A DNA stretch of 64,000 bases from Acinetobacter equi (GCF_001307195.1 NZ_CP012808.1:2356001-2420000), one strand, 5' to 3'. Positions 46,021 to 55,407 are shown, numbered from the stretch's first letter. The notes: generated by a model from the letters alone, not told the origin. Made by a program: numbers and translations.

Positions 46021-46911
46021 TTAAAGACGAATTTTCTCGATATTATTTGCTTCAGCCCAGAAGTCAGTCATCGATGAAGTATCTTGACCATCCTTACCAG
46101 CATGACGTGCAAGTTGGAACATATTTCTTACTAGATTTCCTACAGGAAGGGAAATGCCAGTTGATTGGGCTGCTTGACACGCTAGGGTAAGATCTTTAAA
46201 TCCAAGTGCAATATCAAAGCCTGGGCTTAAGTCACCATTAAGGACTTTGACAGGCCATTTTTCCTTGAGTTGACCATTTGATGCAGTCGTTCCTGTCAAT
46301 ACATCAAAGGTTTTTTGCGCATCTAATCCCAAACCTTGTGCAAGGACTAACGCTTCTGAATTCAGCTGACAATAGCAAAGTACCATTAAATTATTAATCA
46401 ACTTCATACGTGTACCAGCACCAGGCTCGCCACAATGTAAAACGGTTGTACCCATTTTGAGGAGTAGTTTTTCTAGTTCGACTAAATCGTTTTCTTTAGC
46501 ACCTAACATAAAGAGTGATTGACCAAGATCAGCGTGGGCTGCAAGACGACCAACTGGTGCATCAGCAAATTTAATATTCTTCTGTTGAGCGTGATGATAA
46601 AGTAAATCAACGGTATCAGTATCAATCGTACTGAGTTCAATTAAATATTTACCTTCAGCTATATTGGCCAATACCCCGTCATCTCCTAGAATCACTTCTT
46701 TAGATTGTTTAGGACCTGGCAACATTGTGATGACTACATCCGAATTTTTAGCAATTTCTTGGATGCTCAGCGCATTTTTACCACCCAATTCAATAAATTT
46801 TTCAATTTGATTTGGATTTAAATCAAATGCAGTTACCTCTAAACCATTTTTAACTAAATGAGAGGCTAACGGAAAGCCCATTCGTCCTAGGCCAATGAAA
46901 CCAATTTTCAT
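46021..46911 (-). CDS. 3-hydroxyisobutyrate dehydrogenase-family oxidoreductase
   Basis: A 296-residue beta-hydroxyacid dehydrogenase. The NAD(P) loop GFIGLGRMGFPLASHLV is at residues 4-20, the substrate region FADAPVGRLAAHADLGQS near residue 115 (motif D-A-P-V), and the catalytic Lys in GTRMKLINNLM near residue 170. Start ATG 46911 is preceded by GGGAAGAG; the 22 extra codons upstream are not needed. Members act on 3-hydroxyisobutyrate, tartronate semialdehyde or succinate semialdehyde. The downstream aldehyde dehydrogenase fits the last. Exact substrate unknown. Confidence 0.85.
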   Translation of the reverse strand: MKIGFIGLGRMGFPLASHLVKNGLEVTAFDLNPNQIEKFIELGGKNALSIQEIAKNSDVVITMLPGPKQSKEVILGDDGVLANIAEGKYLIELSTIDTDTVDLLYHHAQQKNIKFADAPVGRLAAHADLGQSLFMLGAKENDLVELEKLLLKMGTTVLHCGEPGAGTRMKLINNLMVLCYCQLNSEALVLAQGLGLDAQKTFDVLTGTTASNGQLKEKWPVKVLNGDLSPGFDIALGFKDLTLACQAAQSTGISLPVGNLVRNMFQLARHAGKDGQDTSSMTDFWAEANNIEKIRL

Positions 46912-47377
46912 AACTCTTCCCTTTGATTTAAAAATACTATTTTCCACCAACCATAATTTCTCATATTTAGCACTCAATAGGTATTAACCATTTGGAATAC
47001 CACGATGAGTTTATGTAAAACCTTTTAGCTTCGAGTTATATAAAAATGAGAATCGGGTTCTATAAAATCAAATAATTGATCGAAAAATATATTAAAAAAA
47101 ACAATGATTTCTCAGCATGAGGTTTATTCAATCAAATATGTGGGTGTGACTAAAAAAGAATCTGATAATTCTATCTATAAGGATAAAAACGATCCAAAAT
47201 AGGAGTCCCTGCTACTATTTGTTCATTTGAGTCTTACCTTATATACAACCTAATTTTAGCGCCCACGATGATTTAATCACGACGAATAATTAAGTTAAGT
47301 ATTGAATATACTCAACTTATTAATATTGATTCTTCAATAATATTTTTATTTACCTTATTTGTGAAATTTGCATGACT

Positions 47378-47445
47378 TGATGATTTATTTGAAAACTTGG
47401 TCATGAAATGATCCTTATTATTTCTTATGTCAGAACATAAGGAAT
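47378..47445 (+). promoter_or_regulatory. Upstream region of acyl-CoA dehydrogenase copy 1: shared 19-mer and leader hairpin
   Basis: TGATGATTTATTTGAAAAC (47378-47396) recurs exactly before copy 2 at a similar distance from the start codon (58 against 62 bp). Between it and the ATG lies a hairpin, ATTTCTTATGT (47420-47430) with ACATAAGGAAT (47435-47445). Its right arm holds the ribosome-binding AAGGA, so translation could be restrained by it. The remaining part of the 542-bp gap (46912-47377) shows no gene. Confidence 0.5.
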
Positions 47446-47453
47446 CTCACTGA

Positions 47454-48602
47454 ATGGATTTTAATTTAACGGAAGAACAAGTTGCATTTGCAGATTCAGT
47501 ACGCAAATTTGCACAGAAAGAATTGGCAGATGGGGCATTAGAACGTGCACATTCACACGACTATCCTTGGGAAATTGCAGCTAAATTAGCTGAGATGGGC
47601 TTAATCGGTATTACGGTCAAAGAAGAAGATGGTGGCATTGGCGGCTCTTTAGTGGATGCCGTGATTGCCATTCAAGAATTGGCACTGGTTTGCCCGAAAA
47701 GCGCTGATGTGGTTCAAGCAGGTAATTTCGGTGCAATTCGTACATTTGCAGAATATGCTTCACCATATCTGAAAGAAAAATATCTTCCTGACTTGCTGGC
47801 AGGGAAAAAACTACTTGCACTAGGTATGAGTGAGCCGGGTGCTGGTTCTTCAGTGACTGAACTGAAAACCTCAGCAGTAGAAGATGGTGATCACTACATT
47901 ATCAATGGTTCTAAAGTCTTCTCAACTCACAGCCCACATGCTGATAGCTTCCTAATCTATGTACGTTTTGGTGAAGGCCTAGATGGTATAGGTTCAGTCA
48001 TGGTTGATCGTGGTACACCTGGTTTTGAAGTAGGTCAGCCTTCAGCATTTATGAGTGGTGAAGAGTGGTGCCAACTGTACTTTGATAACTGTCGTATTCC
48101 AAAAGAAAACGTACTACTTGGACCAGGTGGATTTAAAAAACAGATTTCAGGTTTCAACGTTGAACGTATTGGCAATGCTTCACGTGCATTAGCTTTAGGT
48201 CGTCATGCGTTTAATGTTGCACGTCAACACTGCCTAGATCGTGAGCAATTTGGCAAAGCATTATGTGAATTCCAAGGTTTGCAATGGAAGTTCTCAGAAA
48301 TGGCTTTGAAACTAGAAAGTTCACAGCTACTACTTTACCGTGCTGCAATTAATGCCGATGGCGGTCTGCCATCAGCTTATGAGACAAGTATTGCGAAGCT
48401 GTCATGTAACTTAACAGGTTGGGAAGTATCTAACGAAGCGTTACAAGCGATGGGTGGTTATGGTTATTCGACTGAATCACTAGTTGAGTACTGCGTGAAA
48501 CGTACACGTGGTTGGATGATTGCGGGCGGTTCAATTGAAGTATTGAAAAATCGTATTGCAGAAGATGTATTTGGTCGCCGCTTTAATCAGCGCGCGAAGT
48601 AA
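47454..48602 (+). CDS. Acyl-CoA dehydrogenase, duplicate copy 1
   Basis: A 382-residue acyl-CoA dehydrogenase of the CaiA-like group with GMSEPGAGSSVTELKT (about residues 124-139) and REQFGKALCEFQGLQ. At the usual catalytic Glu position (YEG) it reads AGGSIEV, so the base must be elsewhere, as in isovaleryl-type enzymes. The protein is identical to that at 50085-51233; the genes differ at 48440 and 48551 only, both silent. Codon use is less AT-biased than neighbours. It is followed by an AAHS permease. Probable substrate: a dicarboxyl- or aromatic-derived acyl-CoA. Confidence 0.88.
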   Translation: MDFNLTEEQVAFADSVRKFAQKELADGALERAHSHDYPWEIAAKLAEMGLIGITVKEEDGGIGGSLVDAVIAIQELALVCPKSADVVQAGNFGAIRTFAEYASPYLKEKYLPDLLAGKKLLALGMSEPGAGSSVTELKTSAVEDGDHYIINGSKVFSTHSPHADSFLIYVRFGEGLDGIGSVMVDRGTPGFEVGQPSAFMSGEEWCQLYFDNCRIPKENVLLGPGGFKKQISGFNVERIGNASRALALGRHAFNVARQHCLDREQFGKALCEFQGLQWKFSEMALKLESSQLLLYRAAINADGGLPSAYETSIAKLSCNLTGWEVSNEALQAMGGYGYSTESLVEYCVKRTRGWMIAGGSIEVLKNRIAEDVFGRRFNQRAK

Positions 48603-48604
48603 AG
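47454..48604. repeat. 1.15-kb near-perfect direct repeat, copy 1
   Basis: Identical to 50085-51235 except positions 48440 (G against A) and 48551 (T against C). Identity begins at the ATG and ends two bases after the stop codon; the flanks are unrelated apart from one 19-mer upstream. Start-to-start distance is 2631 bp. Confidence 0.97.
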
Positions 48605-48657
48605 CTTGGTGATTATTAAATAAAAACTTAAATTATGCATTGCAAAGGATATGAATT

Positions 48658-49935
48658 ATGCATATGGAAAATACTGCAGGAAGTGCAGAAGGTAATAAAA
48701 AGTGGAAACTTGCATTTATATTATGTTTCTTAGCTTTAGTTGTAGATGGCGCGGACGTAATGATGCTGTCACTCAGTTTAAAAAGTATCAAAGATGATTT
48801 TGGTCTGACTGGGGTTGAAGCTGGTATGCTCGGAAGTGTTACTATCCTTGGTATGGGATTAGGTGGTATTTTCGGGGGCTGGTGTAGTGATAAATTTGGT
48901 CGTGTAAAAGCTATTGCTGCGAGTGTTCTTCTCTTTTCGGTACTTACAGCATTACTAAGTTTTACTCAAAACGTTTGGCAGTTTGGTATTTTACGTTTTA
49001 TTTCAGGTGTTGGTCTAGGTACTGTGTATATCGTATCTGCAGGATTAATTTCTGAATATGTACCAACTAAGCATAGAACGACTATTATTGCGACCTTACA
49101 AACTGGTTGGACTTTTGGTTACATTGTTGCATCTCTAATGGCTGGAGCAATTATTCCAGATCATGGATGGCGCTTAATGTTTTTATTAAGTGGTTCAGCT
49201 ATTATTCTTTCATTCCTTTTATATTATTTCGTACCAGAATCTGAATCATGGCAGGCGGAAAGAGATCGTAAACTTTTAGCTAAAAAAGATAATCCACAAG
49301 ATTCATCATTTGGTTTTAAGCTTATTTTTAAAGATAAAGCGGTCTTGAAAGTTCTCCTAATGTGGATTTCTGCAAGTATGCTATTACATTTAGGTTATAA
49401 CGGTGTGAATCATTGGATGCCAACCTATATTGAAACCGAAATGGGTCTTAACTATAAATCAATGACTTACTATATGATTGCTAGTTATAGTGCAATGGTA
49501 TTCGGTAAGATCAGTGCAGGAATTATTTCAGATAAATTTGGTCGTCGATTTGCATTCATGTTTGGCTGTATTGCTACTGCAGCGTGTTTAGTTTCTATCG
49601 TGATGTTTGCAAATCCTACTAATATTATTTATTTCTTGGCACTTTTCGGATTCTTATATGGCATCCCATTTGGAGTGTATGCAACATTTATGAGTGAAAG
49701 CTTCCCAACTGCAGCACGTGGTACAGCTATGGGTACTGCACATAATATGGGTCGTATTGGTTCGGCAACTGCACCTATCTTGGTCGGAGCAATTGCAGCA
49801 AGTGAATCTATTGGATATGGTTTCTTAATTCTAGGATTCTTCTATCTGATTAGTATTCTGCCAATTCTATTTATTCGTGAAAAAATGTTTGATCCATCAG
49901 CGAAAGCAGGTGTAGAACCTGAACCAGCCAAATAA
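48658..49935 (+). CDS. MFS aromatic/dicarboxylic acid:H+ symporter (AAHS family)
   Basis: A 425-residue permease with 12 helices. The helix-1 region VDGADVMMLSLSL is a variant of the AAHS D-G-x-D motif, the 2-3 loop is GGWCSDKFGRVKA, and a repeat motif SDKFGRRFAF occurs after helix 8. It sits between the two identical dehydrogenase genes and probably imports the acid they help to degrade (compare PcaK or DcaK). AAGGA precedes the ATG. A strong terminator ends this unit, so the downstream genes need their own promoter. Confidence 0.85.
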   Translation: MHMENTAGSAEGNKKWKLAFILCFLALVVDGADVMMLSLSLKSIKDDFGLTGVEAGMLGSVTILGMGLGGIFGGWCSDKFGRVKAIAASVLLFSVLTALLSFTQNVWQFGILRFISGVGLGTVYIVSAGLISEYVPTKHRTTIIATLQTGWTFGYIVASLMAGAIIPDHGWRLMFLLSGSAIILSFLLYYFVPESESWQAERDRKLLAKKDNPQDSSFGFKLIFKDKAVLKVLLMWISASMLLHLGYNGVNHWMPTYIETEMGLNYKSMTYYMIASYSAMVFGKISAGIISDKFGRRFAFMFGCIATAACLVSIVMFANPTNIIYFLALFGFLYGIPFGVYATFMSESFPTAARGTAMGTAHNMGRIGSATAPILVGAIAASESIGYGFLILGFFYLISILPILFIREKMFDPSAKAGVEPEPAK

Positions 49936-49944
49936 ACAGCAAAT

Positions 49945-49974
49945 AAAAAAAGCGCTCTGAAGAGCGCTTTTTTT
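49945..49974 (+). terminator. Strong terminator after the AAHS permease
   Basis: AGCGCTCT (49951-49958) and AGAGCGCT (49961-49968) with a 2-nt centre, flanked by an A-run and a T7 run. It separates the first dehydrogenase-permease pair from the second dehydrogenase operon. Confidence 0.92.
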
Positions 49975-49986
49975 ATTTTACATTTT

Positions 49987-50023
49987 CTCAAATAAGTCAT
50001 AGCGTGATGATTTATTTGAAAAC
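49987..50023 (+). promoter_or_regulatory. Upstream element of acyl-CoA dehydrogenase copy 2
   Basis: TGATGATTTATTTGAAAAC (50005-50023) is the 19-mer also found before copy 1. Here it is the right part of a longer imperfect dyad: CAAATAAGTCAT and ATGATTTATTTG (11 of 12 match) around a short centre. This suits a dimeric regulator site shared by both copies. No regulator gene adjoins them. Confidence 0.5.
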
Positions 50024-50084
50024 ACAGAATTAATAAAACGAATATTCTTTAACTATAGAATATGTTGAATATAGAGTTAAAAAT

Positions 50085-51233
50085 ATGGATTTTAATTTAA
50101 CGGAAGAACAAGTTGCATTTGCAGATTCAGTACGCAAATTTGCACAGAAAGAATTGGCAGATGGGGCATTAGAACGTGCACATTCACACGACTATCCTTG
50201 GGAAATTGCAGCTAAATTAGCTGAGATGGGCTTAATCGGTATTACGGTCAAAGAAGAAGATGGTGGCATTGGCGGCTCTTTAGTGGATGCCGTGATTGCC
50301 ATTCAAGAATTGGCACTGGTTTGCCCGAAAAGCGCTGATGTGGTTCAAGCAGGTAATTTCGGTGCAATTCGTACATTTGCAGAATATGCTTCACCATATC
50401 TGAAAGAAAAATATCTTCCTGACTTGCTGGCAGGGAAAAAACTACTTGCACTAGGTATGAGTGAGCCGGGTGCTGGTTCTTCAGTGACTGAACTGAAAAC
50501 CTCAGCAGTAGAAGATGGTGATCACTACATTATCAATGGTTCTAAAGTCTTCTCAACTCACAGCCCACATGCTGATAGCTTCCTAATCTATGTACGTTTT
50601 GGTGAAGGCCTAGATGGTATAGGTTCAGTCATGGTTGATCGTGGTACACCTGGTTTTGAAGTAGGTCAGCCTTCAGCATTTATGAGTGGTGAAGAGTGGT
50701 GCCAACTGTACTTTGATAACTGTCGTATTCCAAAAGAAAACGTACTACTTGGACCAGGTGGATTTAAAAAACAGATTTCAGGTTTCAACGTTGAACGTAT
50801 TGGCAATGCTTCACGTGCATTAGCTTTAGGTCGTCATGCGTTTAATGTTGCACGTCAACACTGCCTAGATCGTGAGCAATTTGGCAAAGCATTATGTGAA
50901 TTCCAAGGTTTGCAATGGAAGTTCTCAGAAATGGCTTTGAAACTAGAAAGTTCACAGCTACTACTTTACCGTGCTGCAATTAATGCCGATGGCGGTCTGC
51001 CATCAGCTTATGAGACAAGTATTGCGAAGCTGTCATGTAACTTAACAGGTTGGGAAGTATCTAACGAAGCATTACAAGCGATGGGTGGTTATGGTTATTC
51101 GACTGAATCACTAGTTGAGTACTGCGTGAAACGTACACGTGGTTGGATGATTGCGGGCGGTTCAATTGAAGTATTGAAAAACCGTATTGCAGAAGATGTA
51201 TTTGGTCGCCGCTTTAATCAGCGCGCGAAGTAA
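50085..51233 (+). CDS. Acyl-CoA dehydrogenase, duplicate copy 2
   Basis: The same 382-residue protein as at 47454-48602, with motifs GMSEPGAGSS and AGGSIEVLKNRIA. The two silent differences lie at 51071 and 51182. The ribosome-binding region here (TAGAG then AAAAAT) is unlike that of copy 1, so translation of the two may differ. It heads the operon that continues with the ADP-forming acyl-CoA synthetase and the fused hydratase/dehydrogenase. Confidence 0.88.
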   Translation: MDFNLTEEQVAFADSVRKFAQKELADGALERAHSHDYPWEIAAKLAEMGLIGITVKEEDGGIGGSLVDAVIAIQELALVCPKSADVVQAGNFGAIRTFAEYASPYLKEKYLPDLLAGKKLLALGMSEPGAGSSVTELKTSAVEDGDHYIINGSKVFSTHSPHADSFLIYVRFGEGLDGIGSVMVDRGTPGFEVGQPSAFMSGEEWCQLYFDNCRIPKENVLLGPGGFKKQISGFNVERIGNASRALALGRHAFNVARQHCLDREQFGKALCEFQGLQWKFSEMALKLESSQLLLYRAAINADGGLPSAYETSIAKLSCNLTGWEVSNEALQAMGGYGYSTESLVEYCVKRTRGWMIAGGSIEVLKNRIAEDVFGRRFNQRAK

Positions 51234-51235
51234 AA
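50085..51235. repeat. 1.15-kb near-perfect direct repeat, copy 2
   Basis: Partner of 47454-48604; two silent differences in 1149 coding bases. Boundaries coincide with the start codon and the base just after the stop. Confidence 0.97.
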
Positions 51236-51255
51236 ATTTAAAAGGATTTAGAGAA

Positions 51256-53355
51256 ATGAATTCCATGGTTAAAGAAAATAAAACGCTATCTAACGCACTA
51301 TTGAAGCCTAAAACTGTAGCTTTAGTGGGTATCTCTGATGATCAAAGCAAAACTGCAGGGCGACCTTTACATTTTTTAAGAAATGCAGGTTATAAAGGTA
51401 CAATTTATTGTATTAACCCGCGCAGAGAAACTGTACAGGGTGAAAAAGCGTATACCTCACTTACAGATTTGCCTGAAGTTCCAGATCATGTCTACGTTTT
51501 GACAGGTGCAGAACTAGCCTTAGAAGCTGTAGAGGAATGCGGAAAATTAGGTGTTCCTGTTGTGACACTCATAGCGAGTGGTTTTAGTGAAGCCGGTGCT
51601 GAAGGTGTCGAACGTGAAAATAAACTACGTGAACTCAAAGCAAAATATCAAACACGTATTTTAGGTCCATCAAGCTTAGGCCTAGTAAACCTGTATGAAG
51701 ATCTATTTTTGACTGCAAACGCTGCATTTGCAGAACCTGGCTTACCAAAAGGCAATATTTTCTGTGCTTCTCATAGTGGCAGTATGATTGGTTCTTTGAC
51801 ATCACGTGGACGTAATCATCACACGGGATTTTACGGTTTAGTATCTGTAGGTGGTGAGGTTGATTTAAGTGTTGGTGAAATTTGCTTAGCTACTTTAGAC
51901 AACCCCGATATTCATGGTTATATGTTGTTTTTAGAGTCCATGCGCCATGCGGAAAAACTACGTGAGTTTGCTTTAAAAGCGGCTGAATTGAATCGTCCTG
52001 TGGTGGTATTCAAACTAGGGCGTTCACAAGTTGCTGCAGATCTGGCTGTTTCTCACACAGGGTCCATGGCTGGTGAAGATGCTGTAGCTGAAGCATTCTT
52101 TAAAGATTGCGGTATTGCACGTGTAGAAACTTTAGATGGTTTCCTGAATGCAATTCCTCTGTTAAGTAAAGTTCCACCACAATTAGCGAATAAGAAACAA
52201 ATCAATGTGGGTGTTTTGACGACGACTGGTGGCGGCGCTGCAATGGTCGTTGATCAGCTCGGTATCCGTAATGTTTCAGTTGTATCACCTACTGACGAGA
52301 CGATTGCCAAACTCAATGTACGTGGGGTAGAGGTTCATGCAGGCGGTATCATCGATTTAACACTAGCGGGCACCAAGTATGAAGTCATGAAAGCAGCCCT
52401 TGAAGTGCTTGAGGAAGCACCTGAGTTTGACTTAGTACTCGTTGCTTCAGGTTCATCAGCTCGCTATCACCCAGATCTTGCAGTCAAACCTATTGTGGAC
52501 AGCATTACGACTTACAAGAAGCCATTGGTAAGTTTCTTGGTTCCTGATGCACCAGAAGCGTTAAAGCAATTAAAACAGGCGGGTGTGCCGGCATTCCAAT
52601 CACCAGAAGCGTGTGCAGATGTAATTAATGCAGCATTTTCTCGTCGTCAACCAACGCCAATCCATGCGCAAGTTTCTCAGCCTATAAAATCGACTACGGT
52701 CACTTTAGATGAAGATTCTGCTTATCAATTGCTAAGACCATTAGGCATTCAAAATGCCCCATATCAAGTGTTGAATGTTTTACAACCTAAAGCGTTGGAC
52801 ATCTCGTATCCAGTTGTTGTGAAAGTTTTGCATGATCAAATCAGTCATAAAACTGAAGTTGGGGGAGTTATTTTGCACGTACAAAATGACTCAGAGCTTA
52901 AAGCAGCGATTAATCAAATTAAGACCAACGTTGAGAAACACTGCCCAAATCTGACTGTTGAAAAAGTTTTAGTCCAGTCGATGGTGAAAGGTCTTGGTGA
53001 AGTCTTAGTTGGTTTTAAACGTGACAAAGACGTGGGGCCGATTGTGATGCTGGCTGCAGGTGGTGTGCTAACTGAACTTTATAAAGACAGTTCAATGCGT
53101 TTAGCGCCTGTAACGCTTGATTCAGCTTATGAAATGATTGCTGAAGTAAAAGGCTTAAAAGCTCTCGATGGTTTCCGTGGTAAGCAGAAAGGTGATTTAA
53201 AAGCGATTGCCGAAACTGTTGTCGCTTTCTCTCAGCTAGCAGTATCTAAGGAATACTTCATTGAAGAAGCTGAAATGAATCCACTTATCGTAAACCCACA
53301 AGGACAAGGCGTTACAGCTGTGGATGCACTCGTACATATTGCCAAGGAAGGTTAA
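51256..53355 (+). CDS. ADP-forming acyl-CoA synthetase (acetate-CoA ligase family)
   Basis: A 699-residue protein. The N-terminal CoA-binding domain has VALVGISDDQSKTAGRPL, ligase domains include SHSGSMIGSLTSRG, and SHTGSMAGEDAV probably carries the phospho-His. A C-terminal ATP-grasp domain (from about residue 480) contains YPVVVKVLHDQISHKTEVGG. It makes acyl-CoA from an acid, ATP and CoA with release of ADP. ATG 51256 is chosen since earlier in-frame codons overlap copy 2 of the dehydrogenase. The next gene starts 3 bp after its stop. Confidence 0.87.
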   Translation: MNSMVKENKTLSNALLKPKTVALVGISDDQSKTAGRPLHFLRNAGYKGTIYCINPRRETVQGEKAYTSLTDLPEVPDHVYVLTGAELALEAVEECGKLGVPVVTLIASGFSEAGAEGVERENKLRELKAKYQTRILGPSSLGLVNLYEDLFLTANAAFAEPGLPKGNIFCASHSGSMIGSLTSRGRNHHTGFYGLVSVGGEVDLSVGEICLATLDNPDIHGYMLFLESMRHAEKLREFALKAAELNRPVVVFKLGRSQVAADLAVSHTGSMAGEDAVAEAFFKDCGIARVETLDGFLNAIPLLSKVPPQLANKKQINVGVLTTTGGGAAMVVDQLGIRNVSVVSPTDETIAKLNVRGVEVHAGGIIDLTLAGTKYEVMKAALEVLEEAPEFDLVLVASGSSARYHPDLAVKPIVDSITTYKKPLVSFLVPDAPEALKQLKQAGVPAFQSPEACADVINAAFSRRQPTPIHAQVSQPIKSTTVTLDEDSAYQLLRPLGIQNAPYQVLNVLQPKALDISYPVVVKVLHDQISHKTEVGGVILHVQNDSELKAAINQIKTNVEKHCPNLTVEKVLVQSMVKGLGEVLVGFKRDKDVGPIVMLAAGGVLTELYKDSSMRLAPVTLDSAYEMIAEVKGLKALDGFRGKQKGDLKAIAETVVAFSQLAVSKEYFIEEAEMNPLIVNPQGQGVTAVDALVHIAKEG

Positions 53356-53358
53356 GTC

Positions 53359-55407
53359 ATGACAGAAACGATTCATTATGAAATAGACGGTTCAATTGCG
53401 GTTATTGTGATCGATAATCCGCCTGTAAATACAGGATCTTGGTCAGTACGTAAAGGCTTGCTGGATGCCGTTGAAAAATTTACTCAAGATGACACGCTAA
53501 TAGCCGCTGTCATAATTGGTAAAGACAAAAACTTTATTTCTGGTTCTGACCTTAAGGAGTTTGGCAAACCAATTACTCCGCCAGAGTTGCCTCAAGTTAT
53601 TGAGGCTATCGAAAAATGCCCCAAACCAGTGATTGCAGCCATTAGCGGTGCAACCTTGGGCGGTGGATATGAACTGGCTTTGGGCTGTGATGCACGCTTA
53701 GCGTCAGAAAATACAATTGTTGGCTTGCCTGAAGTGACTTTAGGTATGCTGCCTGGAGCAGGTGGAACACAGCGCTTACCCCGCTTAATTGGAATGGGTA
53801 AAAGCATACAAGTCATTTGTTCAGGGAAGCGCTATAAATCACAAGAAGCTTTAAAGCTCGGAATGATAGATGCTATTGCAGAAGGTGAATTACGCCAATT
53901 TGCAGTAGAGTTTGCGAAAACAGCGCAAAAAAATCCATTATCAAATAAAACTGTTGAAAAAGATGAATCCGCTGAATTTGATGCCATTGTAAAAAAAGCA
54001 TTGAGGGCTGGAAAACATCGACCGCCTGTTCAAGAATCAATCCGTTTGATTAAGGCAACTGCTGATGTTGGGTTCTATGAAAGTTTGGCTGAAGAAAGAC
54101 GGGTCTTCCAGCAATTGCGTATAGATGAAGAGGCTTTTGCGCGCAGACATTTATTTTTTGCTGAAACAAATGCTAAAAAAGTGATTAATTTGAAAGAAGC
54201 ACCGATTAAACCAGTGAAAAATATTGTTGTGGTGGGTGCAGGCACTATGGGAACTGGCATAGCTGTATCAGCTTTAAAAGCAGGGTTTCATGTCACTGTA
54301 TATGACCAATCAAAATCAATATTAGTACAATGCAAATCGCGGATAGATTCCATTTATGAAGCCGATATAACATCCGGACTTATTAAAACTGAACAAAGAG
54401 ATGTTCAGCTTGCACAGCTTGAGCTGAGCGACTATAAATCTGCATTTGAAAATGCGGACTTGGTAATTGAAGCCATTTATGAAAATTTAGCGGTAAAACA
54501 AGATTTAATTCGAAAGATTGAAAGTATTGCATCTGCAAACACCATTATTGCCAGCAATACTTCATATATTGATTTGGACGAAATTGCAGAAGTAAGCCTA
54601 AGACCAGAAAATATTGTGGGTATTCATTTCTTTAACCCAGCGCATATCATGCGTTTAGTTGAAGTGATCCACGGAAACAATACGTCTCAAAAAGTCATTG
54701 CTACAGCATTTGCATTGATTCAAAAACTTGGAAAACTCCCGATTATTTGTAAAAATTCCTTTGGATTTATTGGAAATCGTATATATGCGGCTTATCGATA
54801 TCAATGTGAATTAATGCTGGAAGAGGGTGCTTTACCACACCAAATTGATGAAGCAATTGAGCGTTATGGCTTTAATATGGGACCGTTTGCGGTGGGTGAT
54901 TTATCTGGCTTGGATATCGCATGGAATATGCGAAAAGCCAATGCGCATAAACGTAATCCTGAGGCTCGTTATATTTCAATTCCAGATCAAATATGTGAAT
55001 TAGGCCGTTTTGGTGTAAAAACTCAAGCAGGTTATTACAGCTATGCTGATGGAAAAAAGCAGATAGATCCCGTTATAACAAAGCTAATTATGTATGCCTC
55101 AGAACAGAAAAAAATTGTACGTAAAGAATTTAGTTCTGAGCAGATTATAGAACGTGTATTACTCACTATGGCCAATGAAGCGGCCTTGCTTTTGGCGGAG
55201 GGTGTTACAGCAAGAATGAATGATATTGATCTAGTGATGATCAATGGCTTTGGATTTCCTAAATGGGAAGGTGGACCTGCATATTGGGCGTCAAGACAGA
55301 ATCTAGATGAACTCTATGAAAAACAAAAAGCTTTGGCTGAAGTTTCAGGCTCTGGTTTTATTGCTGGAGATATTTCAATTTTTCAAAAACTTGCTAAAAC
55401 AGCTTAA
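53359..55407 (+). CDS. Fused enoyl-CoA hydratase/3-hydroxyacyl-CoA dehydrogenase
   Basis: A 682-residue bifunctional beta-oxidation enzyme. The N-terminal crotonase domain has SGSDLKEFG and SGATLGGGYELALGCDARLA, with the catalytic Glu pair near LPEVTLGMLPGAGGTQRLPR. The dehydrogenase half starts at VVVGAGTMGTGIAVSALKAG (about residue 291), and its catalytic His is in GIHFFNPAHIMRLVEVI. Domain order is that of FadB/FadJ and PimF, but it lacks the extra C-terminal length of FadB. It converts a 2-enoyl-CoA to a 3-oxoacyl-CoA for the thiolase at 56050. Confidence 0.9.
   Translation: MTETIHYEIDGSIAVIVIDNPPVNTGSWSVRKGLLDAVEKFTQDDTLIAAVIIGKDKNFISGSDLKEFGKPITPPELPQVIEAIEKCPKPVIAAISGATLGGGYELALGCDARLASENTIVGLPEVTLGMLPGAGGTQRLPRLIGMGKSIQVICSGKRYKSQEALKLGMIDAIAEGELRQFAVEFAKTAQKNPLSNKTVEKDESAEFDAIVKKALRAGKHRPPVQESIRLIKATADVGFYESLAEERRVFQQLRIDEEAFARRHLFFAETNAKKVINLKEAPIKPVKNIVVVGAGTMGTGIAVSALKAGFHVTVYDQSKSILVQCKSRIDSIYEADITSGLIKTEQRDVQLAQLELSDYKSAFENADLVIEAIYENLAVKQDLIRKIESIASANTIIASNTSYIDLDEIAEVSLRPENIVGIHFFNPAHIMRLVEVIHGNNTSQKVIATAFALIQKLGKLPIICKNSFGFIGNRIYAAYRYQCELMLEEGALPHQIDEAIERYGFNMGPFAVGDLSGLDIAWNMRKANAHKRNPEARYISIPDQICELGRFGVKTQAGYYSYADGKKQIDPVITKLIMYASEQKKIVRKEFSSEQIIERVLLTMANEAALLLAEGVTARMNDIDLVMINGFGFPKWEGGPAYWASRQNLDELYEKQKALAEVSGSGFIAGDISIFQKLAKTA

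Noticed and set aside
47425..47440. TTATGTCAGAACATAA before dehydrogenase copy 1 as a MarR operator
   Set aside because: The half-sites match TATGT/ACATA but the spacing is 4 instead of 10 bp, half a helical turn off. Reported as a leader hairpin instead.
47454..51233. Assembly error as explanation of the duplicated dehydrogenase gene
   Set aside because: Two base differences, unique flanks and a unique permease between the copies argue for a real duplication. Long-read confirmation is still advisable.
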